Shown piece by piece: positions 1 through 37,690 of a DNA stretch of 64,000 nucleotides. Position numbers and translations under genes: made by a program. The DNA lies in NCBI GenBank assembly GCA_009760855.2, contig WPIO01000041.1:1638501-1702500 (forward strand). The letters run 5' to 3'. The number at the start of each line of letters is the position of its first letter. Position 1 is the stretch's first letter. The DNA is from Cristatella mucedo (lineage: Eukaryota; Bryozoa; Phylactolaemata; Cristatellidae). The notes beneath the pieces are model-generated. The model ran no database searches and was not told where the DNA came from. It saw nothing but the letters and a program-made list of their open reading frames with translations.

Positions 1-510
1 CTTTCTATGCACTTTACAGATGCTGTAAAGAAAGCTTGAACAAACAAATAGTGGTAACGTTTGCGATGCCATCAAGCATAAAATTGTTAAAAAGTCATGA
101 ACAGGATCGACATATTAATACGGAAAGTAGCAGCAGGAACAATGTCTACACGCACAAGCACACAAGAACAAGGACCCATTAAAGGCTGTAAAAAACAGGT
201 GTCTAAAGCTTCTTTTTAAATGTCGACCTGTAAGGGGATGTCGTGACGTCATTCACCAGTGAGATCCAGGCTTTGGGAGCATATGAACCTATGGAACGGG
301 CTCTACAGGTTTTAAGGTTCGTACAAGGTATAGCTTAGCGACAGAACCTTAAAGTCGATACCCTGCTTGATTGGGAGAGACTGCAGCTCGGCGAGAAGTG
401 GTGTGATGTGGCAACTGTGCTGATCACGACAGACAAGCCTAGCTGCAGAGTTTTGCACCAACTGTAAGCACCTGATTGCAGATAGCATTGGAACACTGCT
501 CGTAGCTAAG
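1..510 (-). mobile_element. LINE-B fragment, degenerate
   Basis: Read on the minus strand, this stretch follows the 3' half of LINE-B as seen at 12700-13400. It has the CACTTTACAGATGCTGTAAAG-like block at the left, the 'deduced protein' landmarks around 260-330, and the block matching GCGAGAAGTGGTGTGATGTGGCAACTG at 388-415. It carries many indels and no open frame. The 3' tail is cut by the window edge. Confidence 0.6.
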
Positions 511-970
511 AAGACGCTGATCTAACCCTTGCGTTCATCGGTTCAATACATTAGAATATTACCAAAAAACTGAGATTGCACGTGCAAAGATCACTTTTAC
601 AAACAATAGACACGAAAACGCAAATGCAATCATAACGAACTCGAACCCAGCAGCCACACCTCAATCACCTAGAGCACTCATGATTTCAGCTTGAAACAGG
701 CAATCCAGCTGCGCAACACTCTTATGGACACGCAATCCGTGAGCATTTCAACCCCGCCGGAAGCAGCTAATTGATTAGGCTGCTATTGCCACACATAACG
801 AATTCCAATTCGCAGCCATACTACCAAGAATAATAAATATATAAATAGCATATTTTATAAATTACTACTTAATAACTCAACACCTCTACCGTTAGTACCC
901 CGGAAGCACGCAGGGCTGGCCGAGCTGCCTCAATTGTCCCACCACCCTCCCGGCATTCATTTCTCGCCAG
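511..970. other. No gene seen; upstream flank of GTF2A1
   Basis: AT-rich, apparently single-copy sequence with no coding frame and no repeat shared with the rest of the window. It leads into the GTF2A1 promoter. A pyrimidine- and CCACC-rich block at 925-970 directly precedes the TATA box and could hold proximal promoter elements, but none is recognised. Confidence 0.4.
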
Positions 971-975
971 TTCCA

Positions 976-983
976 TATATAAA
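976..983 (+). promoter_or_regulatory. GTF2A1: TATA box of GTF2A1 (TATATAAA)
   Basis: TATATAAA is followed by GC-rich sequence and then ATG at 1046. With usual TATA spacing, transcription would start near 1006-1012 and leave a 5'UTR of about 35-40 bases. The position relative to the proposed start codon makes a core promoter likely, but the start site itself is inferred. Confidence 0.55.
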
Positions 984-1045
984 CCAGCCGCAGACGGCGA
1001 AGCGCGGCTGATTTCGAAGCCCAGTTGACTGCATAATTGAACACT

Positions 1046-27665
<26,620 letters not shown>

Positions 27666-28570
27666 TCGAGGGGGGGCTGTTGGGCGCGCTGCCCGTTTGT
27701 CGGCAGTTTGCCCATTTGTTTGGTGGCATTGGGCGGCGGTGACAGATGGCTCGGCTCGCTCGCTTGTCTGCCCGCTGGTCTCGAGTCTGCTGGCTGCTGG
27801 CTGGGGCAGACCGGCTCCTTTCTTGGCAGACCGGCTCCTTTCTTGGCGGTCTGCAGCTGCGACCGGCAGCTCCGCCACACGCCGAGGCTGCACGTGTGCC
27901 GCCGCCGGCGGGTGGCGACCCGGTGCTCTTCTCCCTGTTCATCGACGATCTGAGGCAGCAGTCGATCGATCGATCTGAGGCATCGACGATCAGTAGTGCA
28001 CCAGCGCTGCTTTCCCGTTGCCGCTTTCGCCTGGGAGCGCCGATGCATGCGCTTGGGGTCACACCTTGAAGAGACGTCAAGTCAGCCTAGCCTGCGGCAG
28101 CCGGACCCGACTGCAGGATGACCGCCGTAACTTGCTGCTAGCGGTCAGCTGCCACTTGAACTGAGTGGACCGTATCGCTGTGGCAGCGTCTGCTGCAGGT
28201 TGTCCCCTGTGACTGCTGTGGCCCCCCCCTCTGTCAAAGAGCCACGACTTGTGAGGCTTTGTCTAGTGCCTGCAAACTCCCCTCCCCCATTCTTCAGTTT
28301 GGGTTCGCAATGCACTGTCGGCGGTCATGCCAGTTGGCGTGCTGTTGCTGATGAATGCCGGTCACGGAAAGGGATCGGCGCAGGATTGCATTCTATGGAG
28401 CACGATGTTAATAGAGCTAGTGTCCCCTCTGGTTCTGTTGGCGCAGCCCCCTCGCTCTGTTATGCCGGCACGCTGAATTGCTGCCTTGTTGCCCGAACTT
28501 TTGTCCTGTGAAAGTATGTAAGTGTATTGAGCATATAGATGTAAATAAATGAACTGTTCTTTTCACTGAA
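27666..28570 (+). other. GTF2A1: GTF2A1 3' untranslated region
   Basis: GC-rich at first (27666-28080), with long overlapping frames on both strands that I regard as composition artefacts. It ends near the AATAAA at 28544. CTTTCTTGGCAGACCGGCTC is present as a direct repeat at about 27807-27845, and GATCGATCGATC at 27963. The true cleavage site is not visible, so the right edge is approximate. Confidence 0.6.
28544..28549 (+). terminator. GTF2A1: Poly-A signal AATAAA of GTF2A1
   Basis: AATAAA in GATGTAAATAAATGAAC, about 880 bases after the stop, followed by a T-rich stretch (CTGTTCTTTTCACTG) fitting a downstream element. Confidence 0.6.
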
Positions 28571-29094
28571 CTTTTTCGGCTGGCTCCCACTCGTCTAATG
28601 TTGGACTTTGCAGTCGTGATCGGTGCAGTAGGGTAGGCAGCTGCAGGCTCTACATCGATAAACCGTTGGGTCGTCCCTCCCCCTCCCCCCTGCGTGAGAG
28701 CAGCCGATGGACGTTTTCTCTGGTATTGCAATGTTGCCCTCTTTGTCTCGTAAATTAAGCAAAATCTAGTATTTACAGCTGAAATACTTGTCGGCAGCAG
28801 TAAATGTCACTGAGTTGACCCTAATGAAATATGAGCCTATATCCCAAATATTGGACAGCATTAGCCAAATGGAATGTTGGGAAACTTTCTGTTGCTCTAG
28901 ACTGGCCACTTTTTACTGTAGTAATAGCCTCTGCTCTGCCTAGGGTTAGACCGTCTTTGTGTTTCTGACTTCATCACTTGGATGAGGGCTAATTATCTTA
29001 AATCGAACTCAAGGGTAGCTAATTAATTATGGGTAAACCTAGTGCAATTCGAAATCGAGAACCTTCAAAGCTGGCTCGGCCTGCACGAGTTACT
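28571..29094. other. Intergenic, no gene seen
   Basis: Single-copy sequence after the GTF2A1 3' end. No frame or shared repeat recognised. Confidence 0.4.
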
Positions 29095-29210
29095 GTAATG
29101 CTACTCTATCGGTAGCTCCACAAAGCCACAAGGACTAAGTGAGTGTTACGCTTTAGAGTTTTGTATTGATCACTCACAGCTTAAGCAGCTTTTGGTACGC
29201 AATCGGTGTG
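29095..29210 (-). mobile_element. LINE-A 3' end fragment
   Basis: CGGTAGCTCCACAAAGCCAC, GGACTAAGTGAGTGTTACGC and CTCACAGCTTAAGCAGC, then TTTTGGTACGCAATCGG, match the LINE-A 3' end on the minus strand. The element continues at 29346 after an interposed segment that forms one arm of an inverted repeat. Confidence 0.75.
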
Positions 29211-29345
29211 ACCGTAAGTCTCCCCAGCTATAAAAGCTAGCTTGGCTGCAAGTTGATCAACACACAGAAGCATAAAGAGCACGTGTTAATTACAGCATTG
29301 GGTGGGCCTTTGTGATTTGTACTTTGTGTGCTTACTATTAACGGA
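29211..29345 (+). repeat. Inverted-repeat arm (left)
   Basis: GACCGTAAGTCTCCCCAGC, AGCTAGCTTGGCTGCA, TTGATCAACACACAGAAGC and GGGCCTTTGTGATTTGTACTT are found in reverse complement at 29691-29712 plus 29838-29972. The two arms enclose a LINE-A core. Confidence 0.85.
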
Positions 29346-29690
29346 TACAGAAGAACGAAACAAAGAGAAAGTGAGAAGCATAGCTGAGTCAGGAGAGCAG
29401 TTGAGCTAGTGAATAGAATGAAAGTAGCAGCTCAGGACGGCTGGAAAGGATGTGCATAGTCGGCAGCAGGAGAGTACTTGTTGTGTAAGAATTGTGGTAG
29501 TGAGTTCCACAGTCTGGGACGAGCAGAGCAAAAGCTTCTGTTGCCAACGGTCTTAAGGCTGAGAAATGGAATTGCTAATTTCTTGTTCATACAGGGCCTG
29601 AGTGCTGGAGGAGGCTGAAACTGGTGCAGCAGTTTGGCTATGTTATGAAGGTGCCGAACCACGGCCTGCCTCGTGGGTCTTCGTAAGAAC
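29346..29690 (-). mobile_element. LINE-A core between inverted arms
   Basis: Minus-strand frame 29432-29662 with LKTVGNRSFCSARPRLWNS and LAKLLHQFQPPPALRP, the LINE-A C-terminal region. Confidence 0.82.
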
Positions 29691-29972
29691 TTCGTTCTGT
29701 ATCCGTTAATAGTAATACTATATTTTTATAGCGCCCTCAGAATATAGATCTCTTCGTAGGCTCTTTACAGATGCTGTATAGAAAGCATTACCAAATGGTT
29801 GATCGTAACATCCACAAGCAGCAGGCATAGTTTAAGCAGGTGCACACGAAGTACGAATCACAAAGGCCCACCAAATGCGGTAATTAACAAGTGCTCTTTA
29901 TGCTTCTGTGTGTTGATCAACCTGCAGCCAAGCTAGCTTTTATAGCCGGGGAGACTTACGGTCAAACCTCTC
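29691..29972 (-). repeat. Inverted-repeat arm (right) with LINE-B insertion
   Basis: Reverse complement of 29211-29345. The homology is interrupted at about 29713-29837 by a LINE-B 3' end (TATAGCGCCCTCAGAATATAG, then CTTTACAGATGCTG). The left arm lacks that piece, so the insertion came after the duplication, or the left arm lost it. Confidence 0.8.
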
Positions 29973-30131
29973 GGATTTGTAAACTAGCCTTCCAGCCATA
30001 TTTGTCACCATTAAGGAGGCTTAGTGGCCTTTCTACAGTAGCCCAGCCAAAACTTTATCGCGGTAGTCCAGCCTAGGTGCTAGTGATATTTTTCGGCAAA
30101 CCACTGTGCTAGGCAGTTGCTACTCTTCGGC
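29973..30131 (-). mobile_element. LINE-A upstream fragment
   Basis: GCCTTCCAGCCATATTTG, GGAGGCTTAGTGGCC and GTAGCCCAGCCAAAACTTTATCG resemble LINE-A from the MNMAARLV and AGLPKK region outward on the minus strand. Confidence 0.55.
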
Positions 30132-30614
30132 AGGAATCGAACTGGATGACGAGCTTCGGAGCTGGTTTTAGGGACCCTTTCGAACTTCAAGCTGCTACCA
30201 AAGAGGTCACCAAGATGAGGTGGAAGGCTGAAATATTAGGTCAGCCAAAACTCGACATGAACAGGTTAGCGATAAAAGCGTCAGGGGGGGGCTTGCAGTT
30301 ATTAGAGGGTGTGAGCTATTAAGAGTTTGGTCCTGTCTTGATGATGGGACGGAGTTTGGTAGAGGCGAGGCAGGAGACGGTGCCAGTCGTTCTAGCAAAT
30401 GTTTTTGACGAATCAAGTACTCTCAGAGCCGGAAGGATGTGCCACATGTCAACAATGAAAACAATGACGAGTTGCCGGATTAACTTGAGGATCTGTATGG
30501 TAGGAGCGCTGCTCACTTAGCTGACAGTGCACGAATCAGGTGACCACTACTTGGGATGCGCTGATTCGGTGAAGCATAAGATTCTTGCAGACAACTGACC
30601 ATGTTGCAATGATA
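30132..30614. other. Intergenic, no gene seen
   Basis: Short overlapping frames only. Nothing recognised. Confidence 0.35.
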
Positions 30615-31670
30615 ATAACAAAGCATTTTTCTTAGCGCCCTCCGAAAACTTAAATCTCTTTCTAAGGCACACAGCTTGCTCAACGACAACAAGCATAACA
30701 TGGTTAGAGGCGACATGCTCAGGGTCAGCATACAAATATGGTGAGTGGCAGCATGCACAGAGTCAGCATCATAAGCAAATAAACGACGAATCACATGGAC
30801 CCACTAAATGCTGTGATAAAGAGATGCGTTTTAGTGTCTTTTAAAATGTGGTTAAGTCAGGGGATGTCGTGACGTCAGTCGGAAGTGAGTTACCGGCTTC
30901 GGTAGTATACGAACTAAAGGTACAGTCTCCAAAGGATTTGAAGTTCGTATGAAGTATAGGTAAATGATTAGATACTGAAAAGTGGGTGGTACAATGCTTA
31001 GCATAATGGTTGAGTAGATCTTGTAAGTGTTCTAGAGCCAAAGAATGAAGAGACCTAAAAGTGAGTGACAGAGCCTTGGAAGTCGATATGCTGCTTGCCT
31101 GGTAGCCAGTGCAGGTCGGCATGAAGCGGTGTGATATGGCAACTGCAACGCTCACGAAAGACAAGCCCCAGATGCAATTTTATGCATACTGACACTGTTG
31201 CATGATGCCAATAACCGCACTTGCATGCTGACCCTGTGCACGTCATCCCTAACCATGTTATTCATGTTGTTTATCAAGCATGATTCCACTCACCATTCGA
31301 TCGTGTTTCCTTTGCACAAAATATAAAGCGCCTGGAAAGAGATTAGGTTCTCTGAGGGCGCTTTATCAAGTGCATTATTATTAAATTTGCAATTTTGCAC
31401 TAGCTGTTAGGGCCAGATTGCATAGGTCAGTAGACCAGCAAGCAGTAAGCTACAGAAATCGAGATGGGATGTCGCAAATACATGGACCAATTTAGATGTA
31501 GTATACCTGTCTAAACAAGACCGAAATTTAGCAATGCTATGTAGCTGAAAGTAGGCAGACTTGACTGCGGAGCTGATGTGGCCGTCTAATGAAAGGTCAC
31601 TTTGGAACAGGATACTTAGATGTCGTGCAGATTCTACAGGAGATACACCTGTTATTCGCATGGTATTGTC
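30615..31670 (-). mobile_element. LINE-B copy interrupted by a younger LINE-B
   Basis: Minus-strand LINE-B from its 3' end (CTTAGCGCCCTCCGAAAAC) through the C-terminal region (30841-31164) to about 31187. It resumes at about 31386 with the upstream region (31407-31661 minus: SPVESARHLSILFQSDLSLDG). The gap holds a plus-strand LINE-B 3' end. Confidence 0.85.
31188..31385 (+). mobile_element. Nested LINE-B 3'-end insertion
   Basis: A 3'UTR-only LINE-B copy from CATACTGACACTGTTGC to GCGCTTTATCAAGTGC plus ATTATTATTA, inserted in the opposite orientation. TGCAATTTT occurs just before it (about 31172-31180) and just after it (about 31390-31398), consistent with a target-site duplication. Confidence 0.85.
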
Positions 31671-32504
31671 AGCGTTCTTAAGTTAAATTTTAAAACGATA
31701 CAATGTTTATAAAAAAATTATCCAAGTGAGTTACCGTCTTCTTCCATGAGAATCTCCAATAATTCGTCCCCAAATAGTGATCCAGAACAGTCCCCGGATC
31801 TTCAGCAAGCTTAAATTAATCCTAAAAGTCGTCCCAACATAATGTTTTTCCTCATTGTTATCCCTTTCTCCGAATCACGTTTCTTTCTCCTCTTCTTGCT
31901 GCCGCAGTTTCCCCTGGCGTTTTCGTATTCGATTGAACCGGTGGCAGCCACAAGATTGGTACAACGTGATAGTGCGCTTCACAGTGCCCTGCGCTTGGCA
32001 GAGTCGGCTGACTATATGGCCGAACCGCAGGAGCAGCAGTAGTATCTGCAATTTTCAGCAATAGTTTTACTTTTTTGAATAAAAAAAACATTAAAATGCC
32101 CAGGAAATCTGGACATATTTTAAAAGACATTTTTAAAGGCCGGTTTTGAAATAAATTAAAAATCTAAGCACCCCTGGATGTGACCTTTCAAATTTGCTCC
32201 ACGCCGGAAGTGAAATCAAAAACTGTATCCTAATCCTTTGTGGAAATACGACGGGACTGGTCGCTTCAAGTTTACCAGTAATGTGCAAAATAGCAACTTA
32301 GTGACAGTTCAAGTGCTCGCAACGACACGAATCTCACTGACGATGACCACGATATGGGTGCTGATCAGTACCATTGGTACGGCCACAAGTGATAGCCAGC
32401 AGGGGCAAGGTACTGACGATGGCCGACCCAGACCGAGATGAAGGATGGCCACACCAAGACAGATGACTGATTATGCGATGGATAATGGGATAAGATGTCG
32501 GAAT
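31671..32504. other. Intergenic, no gene seen
   Basis: AT-rich then moderately mixed sequence. Small frames on both strands near 31842-32130 are not recognisable. Confidence 0.4.
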
Positions 32505-32850
32505 GATTGTATCTCCGTCAGTAACTCCACAAAGTCATAAAGACCATGTGGGTGTTAAGCAGGAGAGTCGTTTATAGCACACTCACAGCCTAAGCGGCTT
32601 TCGGTACGCATTCGGTACCCAACAGACTTCGTCTCACGCAACAAAGAGAAAGTGGGAAGCATGGCAGAGTCAGGAGAGCAGTTGAGGTAGTGAGTAGCAT
32701 AGAAGTAGCAGTTCAGGACCGCTGAAAAAGATGTACCATAGTCGGCAGTTGGAGAGTTGATGTCGTTGCGTAAGAATTGTGGAAGCGAGTTCCACAGTCT
32801 AGGACCTGCAGAGCTAAAGCTTCTGTCGCCAACTGTCTTTAAGTGGATCA
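32505..32850 (-). mobile_element. LINE-A 3' fragment
   Basis: Minus-strand frame 32555-32851 (LKTVGDRSFSSAGPRLWNS, then LPQFLRNDINSPTADYG) and the 3'UTR start CTCCGTCAGTAACTCCAC. Close in sequence to the copies at 2297 and 25005. Confidence 0.9.
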
Positions 32851-33957
32851 CGATATTTTACTTGAACGATTTAAAACGAATGCTTTGATCCCTCCCAGCC
32901 TTCGAGCACCTCAAATTCTTTCAACTCACTAGCTGCATGCATTGATGACATCCACACATGGATGGCAGCAAATTTTCTAAAACTTAGCGATGATAAAACT
33001 AACTTACTAGTTATGGGCAAACCCAGTGTGATCCAGAGATTGGGCAGGCTGACGCTCAAAATTGGCTCTGTCAGCATATCTCCAGTTGAATCAGCTCGAA
33101 ATCTAGGTGTCATATTCCAAAGCGACCTCTCGTTAGACGACCATATCTGCTCCACAGTCAAATCCGCCTATTTTCAGCTTCATAACATTGGTAAAATTCG
33201 GGCTTGTTTAGATAAAGATACCACATCTAAGTTGGTCCATGCATTCGTGACATCCCGTCTCGACTTCTGCAACTCACTGCTTACTGGCCTACCAGCATGT
33301 GCGATCAGGCGATTGCAGCTGGTGCAAAACTCGGCAGCTAGACTTGTCTGCCGTGAGCGCTGCAGTTGCCACATTACTCCACTTCTCGCCGACCTGCACT
33401 GGCTACCTGTCAAGCAACGGATTGACTTCAGGGTTTTGTCGCTCACTTTTAGGTCCCTTCATTCTATGGCTCCAGCCTATCTTTCAGATATACTACCCCA
33501 TCAGGCAAAGCATCGTACCACCCGCTTTTCGGAATCCAACAGTGTAGAAATACCTCGTACAAACCTTAAATCCTTTGGAGACCGTGCATTTAGTTCATAT
33601 GCTCCCACAGCCTAGAACTCCCTCCCGACCTGCGTCAGAACATCCCCTGACCTGACCACATTTAAAAGGAACTTAAAAACACACCTATTTAGGACAGCAT
33701 TTAGTGGGTCCCTGTGATTCGTCCTTGATGTGCTTATGCGTGCTGACACTGTGCATACTGCCACTAACCACATTTGCATGCTGACCCTGTGCATGTCACC
33801 CCTAACCATGTTATTCATTTCGTTTGTTTTTCAAGCATGATTTTACTTACCATTCAATTGCATTTCACTTTACAGCAAATGTAAAGCGTCTAGAGAGAGA
33901 TTTAGTTCTCTGAGGGCGCTTTATCAAGTGAATTATTATTATTATTATTATTATTAT
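32851..33957 (+). mobile_element. LINE-B 3' half, well preserved
   Basis: A 217-codon open frame at 32962-33615 begins at MAANFLKLSDDKTNLLVMGK, the region just after the RT catalytic motifs, and continues through SPVESARNLGVIFQSDLSLD and KLVHAFVTSRLDFCNSLLTG. One in-frame stop at TAG (33614-33616) interrupts the expected AWNSLP. The 3'UTR and (ATT)n end at 33957. It sits head to head against the LINE-A piece at 32505-32850. Confidence 0.93.
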
Positions 33958-34049
33958 AAAACAGCTGTCGTTCTGGCAGACGAGGAACTGGCGTGGCTTA
34001 AATCGTAAATGTCCGATCGCGTCCACTCCTTGCCTATGGTAATCAGATT

Positions 34050-35110
34050 TCATTCATCCGATCAGTCACTTTTAGTCCCTCAAGGGCCCCGTCCTCGGTC
34101 CTTTCTGTTATTCATTTGTACTCAACCTCTGAGATAAAGTAATTTGGATCCATGGAATTGGCTCTCTTTTAAGCTGACAATACTTAGATGCATTTGTCGT
34201 TTAGACCGTCGGAATCTGCTGCAGTGACTTAAACTGAATGCTTACCTTGCAGGCATTCAATAGTGGATTTTGGCCAATATCCTTAACTCAATGATGATTA
34301 AACGGAGCTGCCAGTCGCAGGGGACACCCTACGCGTGTGGCTGGACTATAAGACTTTGCCTTTTTCATAAGTCACACTGTTGGAGGACTTCCATTGTGTG
34401 CTCATAATTAAGGCTGGGTATTGCAGTTTCATTTTGGCTGGCATGCCTACCATAAAAAGCCAATAGGGCCACTTGCACATGGTGATTAATATGGCTGTAA
34501 GGTTAATTAAAAAAATTCCTGAGGTTTGACCACGTGTCTCCTTCGCTGAAGGATCTTCTTTGGCTTCCGGTTTACCAAAAGATACAGGATAGATTTCTCA
34601 CCCTGACCCACAAGGTCAAGGCCACGGCTTGGCTCTTTTTTTTACCTAGGTGAACTTGCACTGTTTCAGCCTACTTATGCCTTCAGGTCATCTATAGAAA
34701 ATAAATTAGATTTTCCGTTCCTCTGCCTAAAGACCGTTGGCGACTTAAGCTTTTGCTCTAAAGGTCCTAGACTGTGGAGCTCACGTCCACATTTCTTTCG
34801 CAACAAAGTTTACTCAGTTTACAGTTTACTCTCGTGCGGCCGACTCGAGTGATTCTTTTCAGCAATAGTAATATTAATATAAATACTAATATTTCAGCAA
34901 TAATAATTACCTGCTACTTCTGACTTATTTCCTGAGCTGCTACTTCTAGGCTACTCACTGCCTCAGCTGCTCTCCTGACTCACATACGCTTCTCAATTTC
35001 TGGGTGTTTAGCAAGATGAAGTCTGTTGACTACGGAATGCGCGTCGAAAGTGGCTGTGAGTGCGCTATGGAAAACTGTCTTCGGTATCACCCACATAGTC
35101 AAAAATAAAT
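34050..35110 (+). mobile_element. LINE-A fragment reaching into the RT domain
   Basis: Pieces match LINE RT motifs: CAAGGGCCCCGTCCTCGGTCC resembles the QGSVLGP box, and TTTTAAGCTGACAATACTTAG an eroded FADDTQ box. The LINE-A C-terminal region (GGTGATTAATATGGCTG, GACTTAAGCTTTTGCTC) and the 3' end at 35110 follow. Heavily mutated. It is the only LINE-A copy here with traces of the catalytic core. Confidence 0.65.
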
Positions 35111-35474
35111 TACAATACATTACATAATGATGTAACCAGTGAGAACGGCTTCGTACTGGCGTGAGAACGACTTCCAGCTCACATAAGCGATTCAGAAGAC
35201 GTTTGGACGTCAGTAACTCAATTGATGCTATACAAGGCACCAGAGCACTAAGAAGCTGTAAGTCATCACGATAGCGACGACGGACTCGATTTTTAAAGGA
35301 GGGGTAGTGCAATGCCCCACAATCATGATCTAGGTTTGCCCCTGACTTTGAATGGGGAACCACTTATTCAATAAAAAGTCGAGGCTTTTGATAAGCGTGA
35401 CGTAAAATTATCGTAACAAGATAACGAAATATGCGTATGAATTACAACCTGAACGCTTAATAAATATAAATATT
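35111..35474. other. Intergenic, no gene seen
   Basis: Single-copy stretch; the minus-strand frame at 34980-35363 overlaps the LINE-A end and is not recognisable. Confidence 0.35.
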
Positions 35475-35620
35475 TATATTTAATTCATTTTCATAGCACC
35501 CTAAGAACTTAATCTCCTTCAGGCGCTTCAGATGTGTCACTGGGCTCGAACCCATGGTCTCGGCCAGACCTAGGTAACATAGGGACCGAGAAGGCTGGCA
35601 TGTGTGCAGAATGCCTGAGT
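35475..35620 (-). mobile_element. SINE-1 copy
   Basis: On the plus strand: TTTAATTCATTTTCATAGC, CTAAGAACTTAATCTCCTTC, a box-B-like GGGCTCGAACCCATGG and CTCGGCCAGACCTAGG. It is the SINE-1 tail followed by the tRNA-like head, so the element lies on the minus strand. Confidence 0.75.
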
Positions 35621-35819
35621 GTTGTCTGCGGCCAATTACGGTATTTTACTATTAGGAGAGAGAAATTTTGGAGTTCAGAGAATGTCGCGATAGGTCTCAA
35701 AGACATTTCGTGGTTAATTTACATCCAACTGCCGACTTGCTGTTGCTCGTCGCTCAATATGGCAATTGCAAGTAAGTTTAAATCAATTAATCAGATTGCG
35801 TTCCTACTCTGACTATAAT

Positions 35820-36425
35820 GATGATTATAATACATTTATTATAACGCCCTCGGAAAGCTCAATCTCTTTCTAGGCACTTTAAATTTGCTAAAAAGGAAGC
35901 ACAATCGCATGGTCAGTGCTAGCATGCTCAATAGACAACAACAATAACAGAAGGGGTAACGTACACAGGGGCAGCATGCGAGTGTGGTTAGTGGCAGCAT
36001 GCAACAGTGTCAGCACGCATAAGCACATAAAGGACGAATCGCAGGACCCACTAAATGGCGTGTTAAATAGATGCTTTTTAGTTTCTTTTTAAATGTGGAC
36101 AAGTCAGGAGGTGTCGTGATGCAAGTCGGGAGTAGTTCCAGGCTTTTAGATTATACGAACTAAATGCACGGTCTCCAAAGGATTTGAGATTTGTGCGAGG
36201 TATGGGTAAACAGTTAGATTCCGAAAAGCGGGTGGTACGATTCTTAGCCTAGTGGGCTAGCAGATATGATAGGTAGGCTGGAGCCAAATGATGAGACAAT
36301 CTAAAAGTGAGTGACAAAACCTTGAAGTCGATGCGTCGCTTGAATGGGAGCCAGTGCAGGTCGGCGAGAAGTGGTGTGACATGGCAACTGCGACTCTCAC
36401 GACAGACAAGCCCAGCTGGATGAAA
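35820..36425 (-). mobile_element. LINE-B 3' fragment
   Basis: CATTTATTATAACGCCCTCG followed by CTAGGCACTTTAAATTTGC, and then the C-terminal blocks up to GTCACGACAGACAAGCC at about 36410. Minus strand, with several frameshifts. Confidence 0.8.
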
Positions 36426-37088
36426 GAGTTAAAGTAACAAAAGCTAGACATTCGTCTAGCGTCATAAAAAACTTAAGTCTACTCGCAGGCATTCCATATA
36501 TGCTGCAAGTCAAGCGTGGGCAATGAGAAATGATAACAAGCAACGTTTCAGCACGCATAAGCATAGGCAGGATCATTCGTGTGGGTCCAGCAAATCCGCG
36601 AGGAACAGAGGCATTTCAGATTGGTTGAATCCCTTCAAGTTAGAGAAGATATCGCTCCGTCAGTCGGGAGTTGTTTCCAGACTTTGGGAGAAAACCAACA
36701 GAAGGCATGGTCTCCAACCGATTTGAGGTCAGAGGTCAGAGACACACGTACGTGAGTTGAATCGGAAGAGCCTGAATGGTGCGATGCGAAGCCTGATTAG
36801 GAAGTATCTGGGATAGGTAGGCCTGAGTCGAGAGAGCGCAGACAATTAACAGTGATGGGCAGGGCCTTAAAGTGCGGACGCTGCTTGATGGAGAGCGAGT
36901 GCAGTTCGGCGAGAAGAATGGTGTAATTCAGTAGCTGCGACGTTCACGACAGGCATGCCTATCTGCAGAGTTTTGCACACACTTTAAGCGCTATTTTAAA
37001 CGTGCCGGTTGCGGACCTGCGAGAAGTAAGCTGCACAAGTGCAAACGGTGAAAACGCCAAAAAATGGATGGGTAGCTGACTGTGGCAT

Positions 37089-37129
37089 CCTTATCTATGG
37101 TGAGCCGTGATGGCTCACCATAGATAAGG
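37089..37129. repeat. Perfect 18-bp inverted repeat
   Basis: CCTTATCTATGGTGAGCC, a 5-base loop GTGAT, then GGCTCACCATAGATAAGG. Each arm spans the junction of the target LINE-B and the SINE-2 head. Other SINE-2 copies read CACTAGGTAAGG at the right arm, so this copy was changed to complete the palindrome. Confidence 0.95.
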
Positions 37130-37285
37130 CGGTTGCTTTTCACGACGACCTCGGTCCCGAGGTCGCGGTTTCGAATCCTGAGGCGGGAAATTCTGTATTG
37201 CCACTGCAAGCGGTGGTGATAGCCGTCAAGGCTCTTCTGTCGCTATGCAAAAGAGGCAGTTAAATCAGCTAGTATTTATTTATTT
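37091..37285 (+). mobile_element. SINE-2 inserted in LINE-B
   Basis: tRNA-type head (GTGAGCCGTGATGGCTCACC), a box-B motif GGTCGCGGTTTCGAATCC, body CAAGCGGTGGTGATAGCCG, and tail AAATCAGCTAGTATTTATTT. TTATCTA precedes the element (37091) and follows its TTTATTTATT tail (about 37290), a plausible target duplication. Confidence 0.88.
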
Positions 37286-37690
37286 ATCTAAGTAGACCAG
37301 AATACTTTTAAATGGTATTTAGCTAAAAGTTGGAAAAAGTGACAGTGTAGTAGATATGGTCATTAGGTGAACGGATACTTTCGAACAGGACTTGATCAGA
37401 TGGCTTGCTGGTTCTGCAGTAGACATTCAGGCCGAGCCCATTTTGATTGCTATGTTTTCTAATTTTCAATTGACACTAGGTTGCCCATAAATAATCAGTT
37501 AATTTAAACTTTATTTAGTTTGAGAACTTTTTCTGCCACAAACATTTCAGATATTTGTTCTGCAAGAGAGTTAGGAGAATTCGACATTTGGGGTGGCAGG
37601 GAGGGATCAAAGCACTGGTAGAGATCCGTGTCATCGGCATGAATATTAAAGCAAAGATAGGCCTTGGCTCTTAAATCGGAAGGAGGGGGA

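Larger units (their letters stand above)
36440..37690 (-). mobile_element. LINE-B copy, degenerate, interrupted by SINE-2
   Basis: Minus-strand LINE-B in two parts: 36440-37090 (C-terminal region, GCATGGTCTCCAACCGATTTGAGG) and 37286-37690 (upstream region near the RT core, with GTTGCCCATAAATAATCAG and GTGTCATCGGCATGAA, the latter an eroded YADD box). The SINE-2 at 37091-37285 split it. Confidence 0.75.
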
